64,000 bases of DNA from Durusdinium trenchii (Eukaryota; Sar; Dinophyceae; Suessiales; Symbiodiniaceae). Position numbers and translations under genes: made by a program. Location of the stretch: positions 961,321-1,025,320 of the forward strand of contig CAXAMN010021562.1 of the NCBI GenBank assembly GCA_963970005.1, written 5' to 3'. Every line of letters begins with the position of its first letter. The first letter of the stretch is position 1. Of this stretch, positions 1 to 10,880 are shown one piece after another. The notes beneath the pieces are model-generated. The model saw nothing but the letters and a program-made list of their open reading frames with translations, was not told where the DNA came from and ran no database searches.

Positions 1-1220
1 CCTTTTCCTCTCTTCCTTTGGTGTGTCCCTGGACGCTTGTGTCGTAGCTGGGAACACCTTCTTCCCCTTTCCTTTCTTCTCTTTCTTTTTCTCTTCTCTC
101 CCTTCCCCTCCCTCCCGTCAGGACCTTAGTGTGGGTTGCTACTAGGGGCTCCTGGCCTTACTACTAGGATGCTACTTTGGTGCTCCTAGGGGTTCCTGGC
201 CTTACTACTAGGCGCAAGGACGCTCTAGGGCAGAGATGCCTCCCCTCGGGGAGGCGTGTGTGTGTAACCCTTGGAATCATAGGTATCCTTTTGGATTTGC
301 TCGGCTTGCTTTCTTATTTTCTAACTTTGTTCCAGCAGGGGGCCCATGGACACTTGGATGGCATGGGCCAACGAAGACCCATCCAAGCTGTCGTGAAAAC
401 GTACCTGCTTGGTGCACCTGGGCGCATTATAAGACGCAGCTGGCGGCCACCCTTCTTCCTTTTGTAAAGTGCTAGTGAGCTCCCCAGACTTGCACGCCAC
501 GACGTCATCTTGTCGGTTCGTCGTTCGTCTTTTTCCCTTTGGGCCCTACTTCCTCTTGAAGACCTCCAGGATCCAGTGGTTTATACGTGTACCCTTAGGA
601 ATTGGAACCCCAGGCCGGCGTGTGGCACCGCTTTCAGTTCAGTACACAATATCTCAAGTGTGTGTGTGTGTGTGTCACCCCCTGTGCCTAAGGGTTCCAC
701 CTCACTTTCAGCAGGGGATGGAGACACCTGTATTGCTTCTCCATCAACGAAGCTAGCAATACATGGTGAGGATATCAGTTCCGGACGCGGAACTGCTTTC
801 AACACACCGACTCCAATGATCCACCCTGCTGCTGTTCGTTGTTTCCATGGTTGTTCTCATGATAGACCCCAAAACCTTTTCCCACCGCAGACTTGCAGCC
901 GACTTGCAGCCGCGCTGAGTGTCCGATCGTTGTCGAGTGCATTTGCAAAACAAGGTTAAACCATACTGTTTTTGCTGACCTTTTCGCCTTACCGTTCCCT
1001 CGCCTTCCTTCTCGACTTGGGAACTGAGTTAACTGAAAACCAATGTCAGAGTGTGTGTGTGTGTGTCTGTGCGCTCTTTTGTCCAGAAAAAGATGCCCCG
1101 TCCGGTATCACAACTGCCGGGACAACCACTCATACCACAGTGATCCTTGGGTTCCCCACAACTTCTCGGCGGGAACCTTCTGAGTAAAAGACAGCACACA
1201 TGGCCCAAAAATACCCGCAC
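1..1220. other. Non-coding stretch with repeats
   Basis: I see no convincing gene here. Short open frames on both strands have no family resemblance and no well-placed splice signals. The stretch holds an ACTAG-type repeat near 135-228 and two TG-dinucleotide tracts near 658-675 and 1051-1066. It may be intron or 3' flank of the minus-strand exons that start at 1221. Confidence 0.5.
135..228. repeat. Dispersed ACTAG-rich repeat, copy 1
   Basis: Two imperfect copies of a unit containing CCTGGCCTTACTACTAG, followed by GGACGCT. The same unit recurs at 2595-2697, and a related GCTACTAGTAAC form is at 44066-44140, so this is an interspersed family rather than a local tandem repeat. The core ACTAGT is palindromic. 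Confidence 0.75.
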
Positions 1221-1293
1221 CTCATCTGCGGTCTTGCCGTTGTTCACTTTGGCCCACTCCTGCTGAGTCTTGGGCGGCATAGCATGCAAATTG
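1221..1293 (-). CDS. Candidate internal exon, unknown protein (exon 2 of pair)
   Basis: The frame encodes a segment containing NLHAMPPKTQQEWAKVNNGK and then TADE. The exon is bounded by an AG acceptor (GCGTCAG before 1293) and a GT donor (GAG then GTGCGG at 1220). It begins one base into a codon, which completes the codon left open by the exon at 1497-1439, so the two join in phase. I do not recognise the family. Composition is clearly protein-like: charged, no low-complexity runs and no stops. It has no start codon and must be part of a longer minus-strand gene. Confidence 0.4.
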
Positions 1294-1438
1294 CTGACGC
1301 ACGCCAAAGGACAAACAGCATCAGCATGCACTTTCAACTACACATCAATTCATTGAACCATTGAAATCCACCTATATAAAGAGATGCCCCACAGCTTCTT
1401 GTGATGAAAGGTGCGCGGCCTCTGGACACAACAGTGAC

Positions 1439-1497
1439 TTTCTCTCTTCTTCTCCAGTCTCCTTGACAAAGTTGGTCTTCTCCTGGTGGCGATACAC
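1439..1497 (-). CDS. Candidate internal exon, unknown protein (exon 1 of pair)
   Basis: The frame reads VYRHQEKTNFVKETGEEER between an AG acceptor (TGATCAG before 1497) and a GT donor (GTCACT from 1438). It ends two bases into a codon and is continued in phase by the exon at 1293-1221 across a 145-base intron. The encoded stretch is acidic and lysine-rich. The family is not recognised. Confidence 0.35.
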
Positions 1498-1570
1498 CTG
1501 ATCAGGTGATCGGTACAAGTCAAGGGAGCTCCTTCGACAACGTGGAACAACGCTTCGAACATGTTTGACT

Positions 1571-1654
1571 AGGTTGGAGGCCCTCGCTCTTAGGTTGGAG
1601 GCCATTGCTTCTAGGTTGGAGGCCATCCCTCTTAGGTTTGAGGCTATTGCTCTT
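1571..1654. repeat. 21-bp tandem repeat, four units
   Basis: Four consecutive 21-bp units start at 1571, 1592, 1613 and 1634, each beginning AGGTTGGAGG or AGGTTTGAGG. A truncated fifth unit follows. Units differ by a few bases, so the array is not brand new. The unit length is a multiple of three, so open frames run through it, but the resulting peptide repeat is not convincing as protein. Confidence 0.9.
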
Positions 1655-3395
1655 AGGTTGAAACCTCTGATGGCCTGTCGCCGATCCCGTTGCTTCTGGT
1701 TGGAAAACCATCACACTTAGCGGGAGAGCTAACTAAACGCACTTCACCCAATCATGACCCAGACCTAGAAAGCATGATCCATCGGCTGGCCATCCAAATA
1801 AAATGCCGGCCTTGGAGTTCTTTCCCAAGGCGGAGATCAACGCTTTGCCTGAGCTGAGATCAAAGCTTTTGCCGAGACTGCCGAAGCTGCTGCCCAAAAG
1901 GGGCATACAGACAATCCCCAGTTCGACCACACATTTTGGCACGTATTAGATTAATTGGTCGGTATGAGAAGTTTGGTTGAGACGACTCATCACATGTCCA
2001 CGACAAAGGCATGTCGGACGGTGGTTCAATCATGTTCAGACCACTCAACCGAAAGTTCTCCACCCAATTCAGGATAACTCGTAGACTCCTAGCAGGGATT
2101 TTTCCCCAAAGTCTTGCAGTTGTTTTCCAATTGACCTCACCAGGGGCGGATCCAAAACGAGTTCCTTCTCCCCGGTGGACCTAACGTGGTCGGACTGTCC
2201 GGTCCGGCTGGTCTCCAAGTGACACTCCCCATCGCTGAGACCGATCTCCTGGCATGGCGGCAGCGGGTTCACGGTTCACGGTTCGTGCGGGAGTCATCGA
2301 ACGTGGAGATGCACCGTACCTGAGAATATATATATATATATGTACACTTGTGTAGTAGTGCGACAAATGTGATATCAGGTGTATGGTATCATACTAGCCA
2401 CATGTCACATGGCGATAACAGGAACCCAAGCACATAATTACTAACTACCCTTTGAGCGATCTTCTCTGCACGTTAGGCCACTGGACAAAGGCATTCACCT
2501 CATCTGTGGGAGCCACTGGCCTCGTGGAGGTCCCCATGAGGTCCCACGGTTGCCTTTTCGATTGGGTGGTCTCAAAAACACTATTGGCTTCAGGAGCAAG
2601 GACGCTACTAGTAACAAAGGGCATCGCTGCAAGGGGCAACGACGCTACTAGTAGCTCCTGGCGTTACTACTAGCAAGGACGCTACTAGTAACAAGGGACC
2701 GCCATGGGCCACCACTACCCTTTTGATCCGGCTTTGGATTATTCCACGTTTTTCCACGTGTCGTGCACCTTCGAAGCCAACTGAAGATGCTCAATGAAGC
2801 CATTCTGATGCTTTGTTTCCGGGGCCCCCACTCCACCCACACGGCAACTCTCCATGGCGGTGTCCAACCATGGACCCGACCCAGCACACAAATGACCCGA
2901 CCCAGGGAAGGCCCAGCCAGCCCAGTCCTTCATGGCTTTCTTGAAGATATCCTGACGGCCGGGTCCCGTCAATGACGTGCCGAGTTGAGTCAGCCGAAAA
3001 TCGACCAAGGTTGTGTTGGTGGGGATGAAACACCCTAAGTGGATTCAACAACCAGTGCAAGTGCTGAAGCTTTCAAGAGGAGTTCATAATGTGAGAACTC
3101 CCAAAAAATATGTTAATTATCGAAGCAGGTTGCATTTATGTGCCGTGCCACTCAAAGGGATATTATTTTGGCATGTTTGGGCCGGAAAAGCTAGTTCACT
3201 AATGTTCACTCTATCCACTGTCACTACACCACGCTTGGTAAGACTGCATGTCTGTTGCTTCTGGAAGCACTCTGCGGGTTAGCCCACTTAGTGGCACAAG
3301 CAAAATAACCTCAAACAAACCAATACTTCACTGATATTTAAAAATTCTTAAGACATACATATACAATCATATACATACTGTATGTAGTGGCTGAC
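1655..3395. other. Non-coding stretch
   Basis: No gene is supported. It includes an AT dinucleotide tract near 2325-2341 and a second ACTAG repeat at 2595-2697. A minus-strand frame around 3008-2739 has partly protein-like composition, but I could not place splice sites that make it convincing. Confidence 0.45.
2595..2697. repeat. Dispersed ACTAG-rich repeat, copy 2
   Basis: Contains GACGCTACTAGTAAC twice and CTCCTGGCGTTACTACTAG once. It matches the copy at 135-228 at most positions. The alternation of GCTACTAGTA and TACTACTAGC forms makes it locally palindromic. Confidence 0.8.
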
Positions 3396-3550
3396 CTACA
3401 ACAACCGCCGCAACTGCCGCCACTCCCGACACCGCCTGCGTCACAGAACCTCGGCTCTCGTAGGGCACCTCCCATCCCGAACGGGGAGGATCCATGGTGC
3501 GGCCTTCCTGGCGCGAATGGATCGGTGGATGATTTGCCACCGCTTCAGAC
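3396..3550 (-). CDS. Candidate internal exon, unknown protein
   Basis: A 155-base exon with an AG acceptor (GTGTGGCAG before 3550) and a GT donor (GTAG then GTCAGC at 3395). The frame encodes a polar half containing HPPIHSRQEGR and GWEVPYESRG, then an alanine/valine-rich half around AVSGVAAVAAVVV that could start a membrane segment. It begins and ends one base into a codon. The protein family is not recognised. Confidence 0.4.
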
Positions 3551-5964
3551 CTGCCACACAAAGACGAGACCCGATTTTGCCCCGAGTGTTTTTCAGCCTG
3601 GGTGTTAAGCCTGATTAAGCCTCGATTCGCCTGGGTGATGCTGATTCACCCCCGAGTTTTGTGGTACAGAAATGGCACCCAGCCAAAGCTTCCGAGTGTC
3701 CAAAAAACAAAGAGCTTCGGAGACCCCTGCTGTCTGAGCAATGGGAACAGACTACAGACTTGGGGATTGGGATCAAAGCCTGCTCCCCAAAAAGCTTTGG
3801 AAAATCATCGTTGGCCCACTGTACCATGGATGTCAAATCCCAACATGAACAAGGAAGTTTGTGATGCTCTCAATTCTCAAACAATGGTGCGTCAGGGCTT
3901 TGGTGTTGGCCCACCCACATCCATTTCTGGAGAAATAAACACTGGGCTTTGGAAGAAGACCTTGGTTTCGCACAAAGCCCGATGCCATAGGTTCACACAC
4001 AGTGTCATCTATTGATGTTCAGTGTTCACTGTGCAACATCCAAAACGCATCCAAAAGGATTTGACCCAGTCATTCACGGTTTCAGGTTCAGCTCTATGAT
4101 TTCTATGATTTCTATGTTCGTTTCGGGCGTGACCCTCATGCCAGCAGGTGGCAACAGGACTATGGCCCCTTCACTCCTCCATGGCTGACCAAGCAAGGAT
4201 CTCATCATGTTTGTCTTTGTGCACCACCTGAAATCGGTTGACGTGGCGTGGGAGAAACAAAAACAAAGAAGAGGTGTGTCTTTGTGTCAAGACCACCTGC
4301 AACAGGTGTCTTTCTGTTCGGTGGGAGATGGCATGAACAATTCCAGCTGGTTGCAACTGCAATTTGTTCAAGGGTCATGCTGCGACAAACGGAAGGTCTG
4401 TACATGCTTCAGCTATAGTATTCCCTCTAGACTGTGTGGCTCATGTTCTTTAAATGTTGTGCATCCATGTACCATCCACTTGAAACAGCTACCTCATTGA
4501 TCATCAGAAGTCGACCAGGCTGGGGCCTTTTCCTAGGTGAACGGAGCCACCAACGTCCTATATGCCCTACGGCCTATGCATGCGGAGGCAAGAAAAAAAG
4601 ACACAAGTATCGCGTGATGTAACATATTTTCTTCAGTGTTCAATTGAAATTGCGAAAGCAATCTTTTTCCTTGTGGGGGACCTCCAGCCCTCGGAGTTGC
4701 GTTTCTCACCTTCCAGATCTTCTTGGCAGTGTCACAAAGCAGCAAATGATCGCCACCCCTGGCGGAAGGAAAGCGTTGGAGGGCGGGCGAAAGAGGGAGA
4801 ACTTGATTCAACAAAACAAACTGGGTGATATGGTGTATTTGGTGCATTAGCAAATTCATGGTCAAGAAAAACGATATGGAAAGGTTCAAAGGTATGTCAC
4901 AAGCTACAAAGGTGCATCTTCTAACAACGTGAGGCTGGCGTTTTCTTCGGGAGGCGACGACTTGTGGCTTGACAACCCTTTTTCACCCAGCCACGACATG
5001 AGGCGTCGCCCAGTGCGGCCGCGGCAGGGGAGCGTCACGGCCCGTCAAACATCGTCTAAGACAGAACCCGGGACCTGGTTGGGGGGCACTTGCGGCTAAA
5101 GGCTCTGTCACATCTGTTACGTCTTCGCCCCGAAACGGTGTGAAGAAGCCCAGGTGTCAAAAGAACCAGGTGTCAAAACTGAAACAAACACATACTACAC
5201 CAAGATGTGGCGCCATGTGCACCATTAAAAAAAAAAAAAACAACTCCATACTCTCACTTCTCGCCATCGTCAAGAGATGCAATTCTCCCGGAAAAAAAAA
5301 AGAATCGCGCGCCCATCGGTCTTTGTTGGGCCTCTGCGAGAAGACCTGGGGAGATGATGAGACCGTGGCACCAAAACGGATGACAAAATGCTTTTTTGAA
5401 CACTGGTTGTTTCCCATGTGCCCATTGTCTGCCTGGCTGTGATGAATAGAAGACCAACAACTACCCAGCAGTCTGATGCAGTCTGGGGCGGGCTGTCAAG
5501 TCACGCACCCACAAAACACTATATACCCTGGACTTGATGCTGCAAATAGTCCGTGCAAACCCATGCATTACCTCGCTCAGACTCCTACAGTATCTCGCTC
5601 TTGAACTCTACATACACCAAAACCACAGGACCTCAGTCTCCCCATCCTTTCTCGCTCACCTGCTCCCATCACTCCCAAAAAGCTCTTCGTCAAGCCGCGC
5701 TGGTGCCCTTCTCTGCACCGGTGCGGCCGTAGGTTCCCTCGGCCACGCCAAGACCATCGATGATCACCGCCCAGCTGCGAGAGTCCTCACCGAGGTGCGA
5801 CGGTGAGATCGGTGAGTGGGAGTAGAACATAGTAGAACCACCCGGCAACATACGAGAGGAGGAGAACCATGGAGAACCACCTATATAGAACCCATAGCTA
5901 AGGAGGAGCAAAACATACCATACGTGAGGAGGAGAAGGAGAAGGATTGCCTTCTTCTTGTCCAC
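3551..5964. other. Non-coding stretch
   Basis: No gene is supported. There are short A tracts near 5227-5240 and 5290-5300. A plus-strand frame at 3602-4015 is open for 137 codons but has no family match and runs against the strand of neighbouring exons. Confidence 0.45.
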
Positions 5965-6106
5965 CTTCTGCTGGCCCTCCGTCTAGAGTCCAAGTCCTTC
6001 TGTCAACCCGTCCAACCGTCGCCTTGGTGCGATCCAAGTACTTCCGGTTCGCCACCTGGACTTCCAAGTACTTGCCGTCCGAAGAACGAGGGGCGAAAAG
6101 GTGCTC
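5965..6106 (-). CDS. Candidate internal exon, unknown basic protein
   Basis: The frame encodes a segment with LFAPRSSDGKYLEVQVAN and, a little later, RKYLDRTKATVGRVDRR, ending near a GT donor (GCAGAAG then GTGGAC at 5964). The upstream acceptor is uncertain. The two KYL-type segments suggest a degenerate internal repeat. The stretch is basic and protein-like. The family is not recognised. Confidence 0.3.
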
Positions 6107-7450
6107 ATGCTCCGGAGATCCGATAGTGTTGCGTGTTGTTTTGGTTCGGTTTCATTTCTTCTTGCGTGAGCGAAACACGTGTGTTTCTTTTGGCTTTTGG
6201 ATGCTTTTGGGGTCCATGCCCCGAGCAGGAACGTGATTCTGGATGATTGGCCAGTTCATGCCATTTCGACAGAGCTGCTTTTTCGTGCTTGTGGTTGCTT
6301 GTGAACTGATACATCGTTACATCGTTACACTTCTGACAACTGGCATGGACCCTGAAAGAACCCACAAGCTGCAACTGCGCAAGGCGCCAGGGTGTCTTTG
6401 TCACAGCAGCAAAGGTCAACTCGAGCCCGGGGAGCCAACCAAAGCTTCAAGTCACATTGCATCTGAGGTGAACATCCGACTGACATGACACATAGCTGAG
6501 TTAACAACAAATGGATGGACATGTTTTTGCTGCCATGGTCTTGCGAGCTGTTTTTGTTGGCCAACGCCGACGTAGCACTCCGTGTCATCCCCATCGCCAC
6601 ATACTACAGTAAGACTAGCAATTTGCAAACACAAATTTAAACTGAATCCGTTGTCGCCCAGGTCTTTCAAGGAAAAAGTATTCTTGCAACTGAAAGCTCC
6701 TTTGCTTTCCTTATCTTGGGAGCTTCACCCCGACCCAAGGCCGGCGAGTGGCTGAGCTTGCCCGCTTACCCTGCTATCCCAGCGGCCAGCCGTTGCACGT
6801 TCTTCTTGAGGCTCACCTCTCCATGGATCTGAATCTCCTCACATCGACCGTGAGACCATTCCCCTTGTCGCGCGTGACCTCACCTCACGCGTGACAAGGG
6901 GGGGACGTGAGTGCTCACCTCACGTTCTTGGCTTGAAACTCCGTCAGCACATGGACGACATCCCCGAATGTTGACCTTCACCACCAGCCATTCAAGTCTT
7001 ACATACACCTGGCGTAATGGACAAGGGATGACAAAGGTCTGTGAAGATTCAACAAGCCAACCAGATTCAACAAGCCAACCTTCACAAAACCCTGCCTTCA
7101 TTAGCGACTGCTTCCAAATCTTTCTATTGCAACAGAAGGGGGATGGGTGGCAACATTAATATATAATTGGAAGGGAGTAATCTCCTGTTCAGAGTTCAGA
7201 CCAAATGGTTTTTAACCACTTGAGCAAAGAAGATCCAACAAGTCGTGGCAAGGATCATCAGGTTGTGGACAAAATTACACTGGCATAGACCAAAACAGAA
7301 GCCGAACCCCATAGCTCTGAGAATGCTATTGCAATCTGGCGAAAATGGAGGACTGCATGCTGCGCTGGTGGCTGCCGTCCAACCAACCCGTCGCTCCTTG
7401 TAGATGCCCACATTATTCTCATCCCCAATGATCGGCACATCGGCTCGCAC
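6107..7450. other. Non-coding stretch
   Basis: I see nothing beyond short unsupported open frames. A direct repeat of AACAAGCCAACC lies near 7050-7080. Confidence 0.45.
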
Positions 7451-7527
7451 CTGCTTTCCGCAGCTGCACCGTTTAGGGCTGCCAACGAAAGAGGTGTGCG
7501 CCCCAAGAATGGCCAGGTGCATGACCC
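7451..7527 (-). CDS. Candidate exon with an ankyrin-like motif
   Basis: The frame contains LGRTPLSLAALNGAAAES. This fits the G-x-TPL-x-x-AA-x-x-G signature at the start of an ankyrin repeat. It lies between an AG acceptor (AAATCAG before 7527) and a GT donor (AAAGCAG then GTGCGA at 7450). A single short motif is weak evidence. It lies on the same strand as the SPRY-like exon at 8185-8100 and could belong to the same gene, which is only a guess. Confidence 0.25.
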
Positions 7528-8099
7528 CTGATTTACGAAAGAACATACAATAACCCGGTGTTCACTGGGTTGATTCTGGGTGTGGGTTGATTCTCAGGAC
7601 GTGTTGATCGTTTGACGTACTTATTGGCATGGCATAAGAAGAAAACGATGTACTGTAACATACTGCAACTATTTGGTGGTTATGTCCCACCTGTGACCTC
7701 GAGATCTCAAAAGAAAGCAGAGCACAATCGAATGGATCCATGCTTGTCCAATTGTAAACCGATTCACTCCTGCGATCTGCGGACAAAGAAATCCTCCCAT
7801 CAACACTCTGCCAATCCGCGCGGTGCACCGGCACACCTTGCCATCGGGCATGCCAGGCCACGCTGCAAAACCCTTGAATTTGGGAGCCTCAGAGTGCGCA
7901 CAACATGAAAGAACACAGCAAAGCAGGTAAAACCAAGAAAGACTATGAGAACTGTCTGTTGATAAGGTTGTTGATAAGGTGCTTGCAAGATCTTGCAACT
8001 ATTTTGTTGAAGTAACGGACACTCCAACTCTACCATCTGTGCAAAAATATACAATAGGGACCTCCTCACGCCCCTACCGAGACAAGGGTAAGACTTCCA

Positions 8100-8185
8100 C
8101 GTCCAAGCCGCAGGGTGTTTGAACTCCGGGCCGAAGTTGAAGGAGGCGCGACCCTTCAAAGACACTGCAGGATAGAGCATCTGAC
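8100..8185 (-). CDS. Candidate exon encoding the C-terminal part of a SPRY domain
   Basis: The frame reads MLYPAVSLKGRASFNFGP followed by EFKHP, after an AG acceptor (GCGGTACAG before 8185). The pattern PAVSL, about seven residues, NFGP, then FK-x-P is the usual end of a SPRY/B30.2 domain, a protein-interaction fold. The 3' boundary is uncertain. Open frame continues past 8100 and GT or GC donors are available. The other SPRY exons were not found. SPRY is my best reading from the motif alone. Confidence 0.5.
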
Positions 8186-9383
8186 CTGTACCGCTGGCAA
8201 CACACGCAAACAATTGACTTAAGTTTCACTGAACAAACAAGGATGTAGCAGCCCCTACCTCCTACCTGAAAGCTGGCGACAACCCCGCTCCCCGCTCAGT
8301 TGGACAACCGCATGGCTTAGCCGGCTTAGAGTCTGGTCCACCATCCCAAGCATGGGTTCTGATTCAACATTCCGTGCCAACATCTTACATGGGGCCCCAG
8401 TCAAGCACCCACCAAATTGAGACACATGCCCAATCGCCTACATATACAACTGTGGCATGCTAACTTGCAACACATGCGTTCTCCATAGTTAGTTGTTCAC
8501 AAAATGTGTAATCTACGCAGCCTTCAAAATGGGCGGGTGCGTTTGATTTTGGCATGAGTATGCAAACTCAGGGCATTCTATGGAGCAAATCACGCTTGTG
8601 GTACTTGAGCAGGTTAGATGGTCAAGCCATGTTAATGTTTTGTTCACGTTGCATGGTGTTCCAACACAAGCTTGGACAGTTGCCGACAATTGCCTTTCAG
8701 AATTTGGTTGATAGGAAAAATATTGAAAAAGGTTCATTGTAGCTGCACAATACACGTGTTTGCCCAACAGCTTCGGTCTTGGGATTTCTTGGATTGATGA
8801 ATTCACTGTGACAACCATGGACTAAATCAATGCAATCTGGTCTGCAAAGCTTGGTTTTGGTTAAGCCACTTAGCAATAAATGTCCCATATTGGACGAATC
8901 GAACGTGTTAACCTCCCAACCTCCACCCCCGCAACATCCACAATATGCATCCAGTTCAAACTCAACCAACAGCCTGTCGTTTTTCAAATAGCATGTGTTT
9001 TCCATGTTGTTCTTAATTCAATGTGCGCTGAATTTCGTGAAGTCGCACACGTCACAAGTTGCGGCACCCGAAGTTTGCTTGGATGGGTCGACTTGGACAG
9101 CCTTACAGCTGAGCATTTTTTGGCTGGATCTTTGCCGGGTGGCTTTGAGACGCAATTTGGCACTGTCCTTCACAGCGAAGCTGGCATTGTCTGGGAGCTT
9201 GCCCAGCTTGGTACTGAACCCAACTCTAAGCCTGGATCAGCTATCTTTGGCATCGCCATCATCCGTGAGGGAAAACCGCCAAAGCCACCACCCACATTCG
9301 TTGGGCGGCATTGACATGTGGGGTCGGTGCACAATATGGGTGTGTATTTTTTTACCGTAGTCGGGCCGGGAAGTTTGAACAGG

Positions 9384-9457
9384 TGGTATGATTCGAGGGT
9401 ATGATTCGGGGTATGATTCGGGGGTATGATTCGAGGGTATGATTCGCAGATGATTCG
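9384..9457. repeat. Tandem GGGTATGATTCG repeat, cluster 1
   Basis: About six copies of a 10-13 bp unit, GGGTATGATTCG with small length changes. Related clusters lie at 9655-9700 and 9959-10011. Confidence 0.85.
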
Positions 9458-9654
9458 CAGCTTTGAAGTTGTATTGTTGGATTAGCTGGACTTCCAGCAG
9501 TGGGCCCACTCTGCGCCGAGGCAGTAGGCAATCAGCATCTGTTGGATGCTGGGCAGACTAGGCAAATGCACTCTTCCACCAAAGACTCCAGTGGCCCTTT
9601 GCAGGCCCCACCAAAGCAACCAGGATGTGGGATGGGTGGGAGACTGTGTGGAGG

Positions 9655-9700
9655 TGCGTGATTCGGGTATGAATCGGGCATGAATCGGGTGTGATTCGTA
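9655..9700. repeat. Tandem GGGTATGATTCG repeat, cluster 2
   Basis: Four diverged copies, with TGATTCG, TGAATCG and GTGATTCG variants. They lie about 200 bases from cluster 1. Confidence 0.75.
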
Positions 9701-9958
9701 TGGCCATTAGATTCTGCAAAAGAAGGCGGTCCTTTGGCTCTTCTTCTCAAGGGACAGCACATGGGAACATTATGAGTACCCCTGGGATGTGAGCCTTTGC
9801 TCGTCCCACAAGAAGACACAAACAATTTTGGCCAAATTGAGTGCCCATGGATCACACAATTGCAAACGTCATGCACCATTGGCTCGTGGACATCTACAAG
9901 GCACAAAGACCAACCAAAAACTTCACCTTAACACCTGGTTCTTACGTGTAACGTTTTG

Positions 9959-10011
9959 AGGGGTATGATTCGGGGGTATGATTCGAGGTATGATTCGAGG
10001 GTATGAATCGC
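9959..10011. repeat. Tandem GGGTATGATTCG repeat, cluster 3
   Basis: Four copies of the same unit, the last with GAATCG instead of GATTCG. Confidence 0.85.
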
Positions 10012-10619
10012 TCAAGTCGAACTTCCAACCACTACATCAGGAAGTACACGCCAAAAAAATACAAACCCATATGATGAAGCTCTATCACCTCACCCAATCA
10101 AGCTTCGAACCAACGTAGACCCCGAAAGAAAGTTCCACAGAAGAAAAGCAAGTCGGCCTAATTGAGCCTTTGCGCGCAGAACTTCAAACTCACGAGTCAC
10201 GCCGTTTAGCATCGTTTAGCTACTAAAAACGAACCAAACGGTGTCTCAGCCTCAGCCGACAGCTCCACTCAGGACAGCCGGGGAGACACCGCAGGACATG
10301 ACCCAAGCAATTCAGCACTCAGCCGTTCATGAGGCGACCTAGGACCTAAGCAACCCACACCACACACATCTCTACACAACCGGAGAAAAACCAGTCAGAA
10401 CCTCAGCATTCTTTCAAAGGAGTTGAGCAACCCCTCAAAGGTATATGTATCTTTGGCAAAAACATAAAAACAAAGGGCTGCTTGTCCCAACGTGCCAGTC
10501 CGTCCAGTGCTTGTCGCCTTTGGGGATGGTCTCTGGGCCAAAGGAGGGCGACTTCTCCGCATCCCACTCGCCGTTCGAGGCGAACCAGATCCTCGGTTCG
10601 CACGGCGCCCGACTCTCCG

Positions 10620-10655
10620 CTTCGCCCGCTTCGCCCGCTTCGCCCGCTTCGCCCG
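10620..10655. repeat. 9-bp tandem repeat GCTTCGCCC, four units
   Basis: Four perfect GCTTCGCCC units. Open frames on both strands cross it, giving Ala-Ser-Pro or Ala-Gly-Glu repeats, but no gene is supported around it. Confidence 0.9.
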
Positions 10656-10799
10656 TGGTGTTCGGCCCGAAGAAAAGGCAGGAGGGTGTGGTGGGTCTCG
10701 TGAGTGGAGGACTTGTTGTGGTCAGATGCCCGTCCAGCTGCGGACCTCTCACGGATGTTTCATGAGGTTCATGAAACCATAATATTAAGACCATGGGAC

Positions 10800-10880
10800 C
10801 ATGGTGGTCGTGGTTGTGGTTGTAGTTGTGATTATGGTTGTTGCTGTTGCTCGTTGCTGTTGTTGTCATTGTCGTTATTA
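10800..10880. repeat. TTG/GTT-rich microsatellite
   Basis: Imperfect runs of TGGTTG and TTGCTG units. No coding meaning is seen. Confidence 0.75.

Noticed and set aside
9040-9314. Plus-strand frame with GWVDLDSLTAEHFLAG and SEAGIVWELAQLGTE
   Set aside because: It is protein-like, but has no family resemblance, no clear acceptor or donor, and lies against the strand of neighbouring exons.
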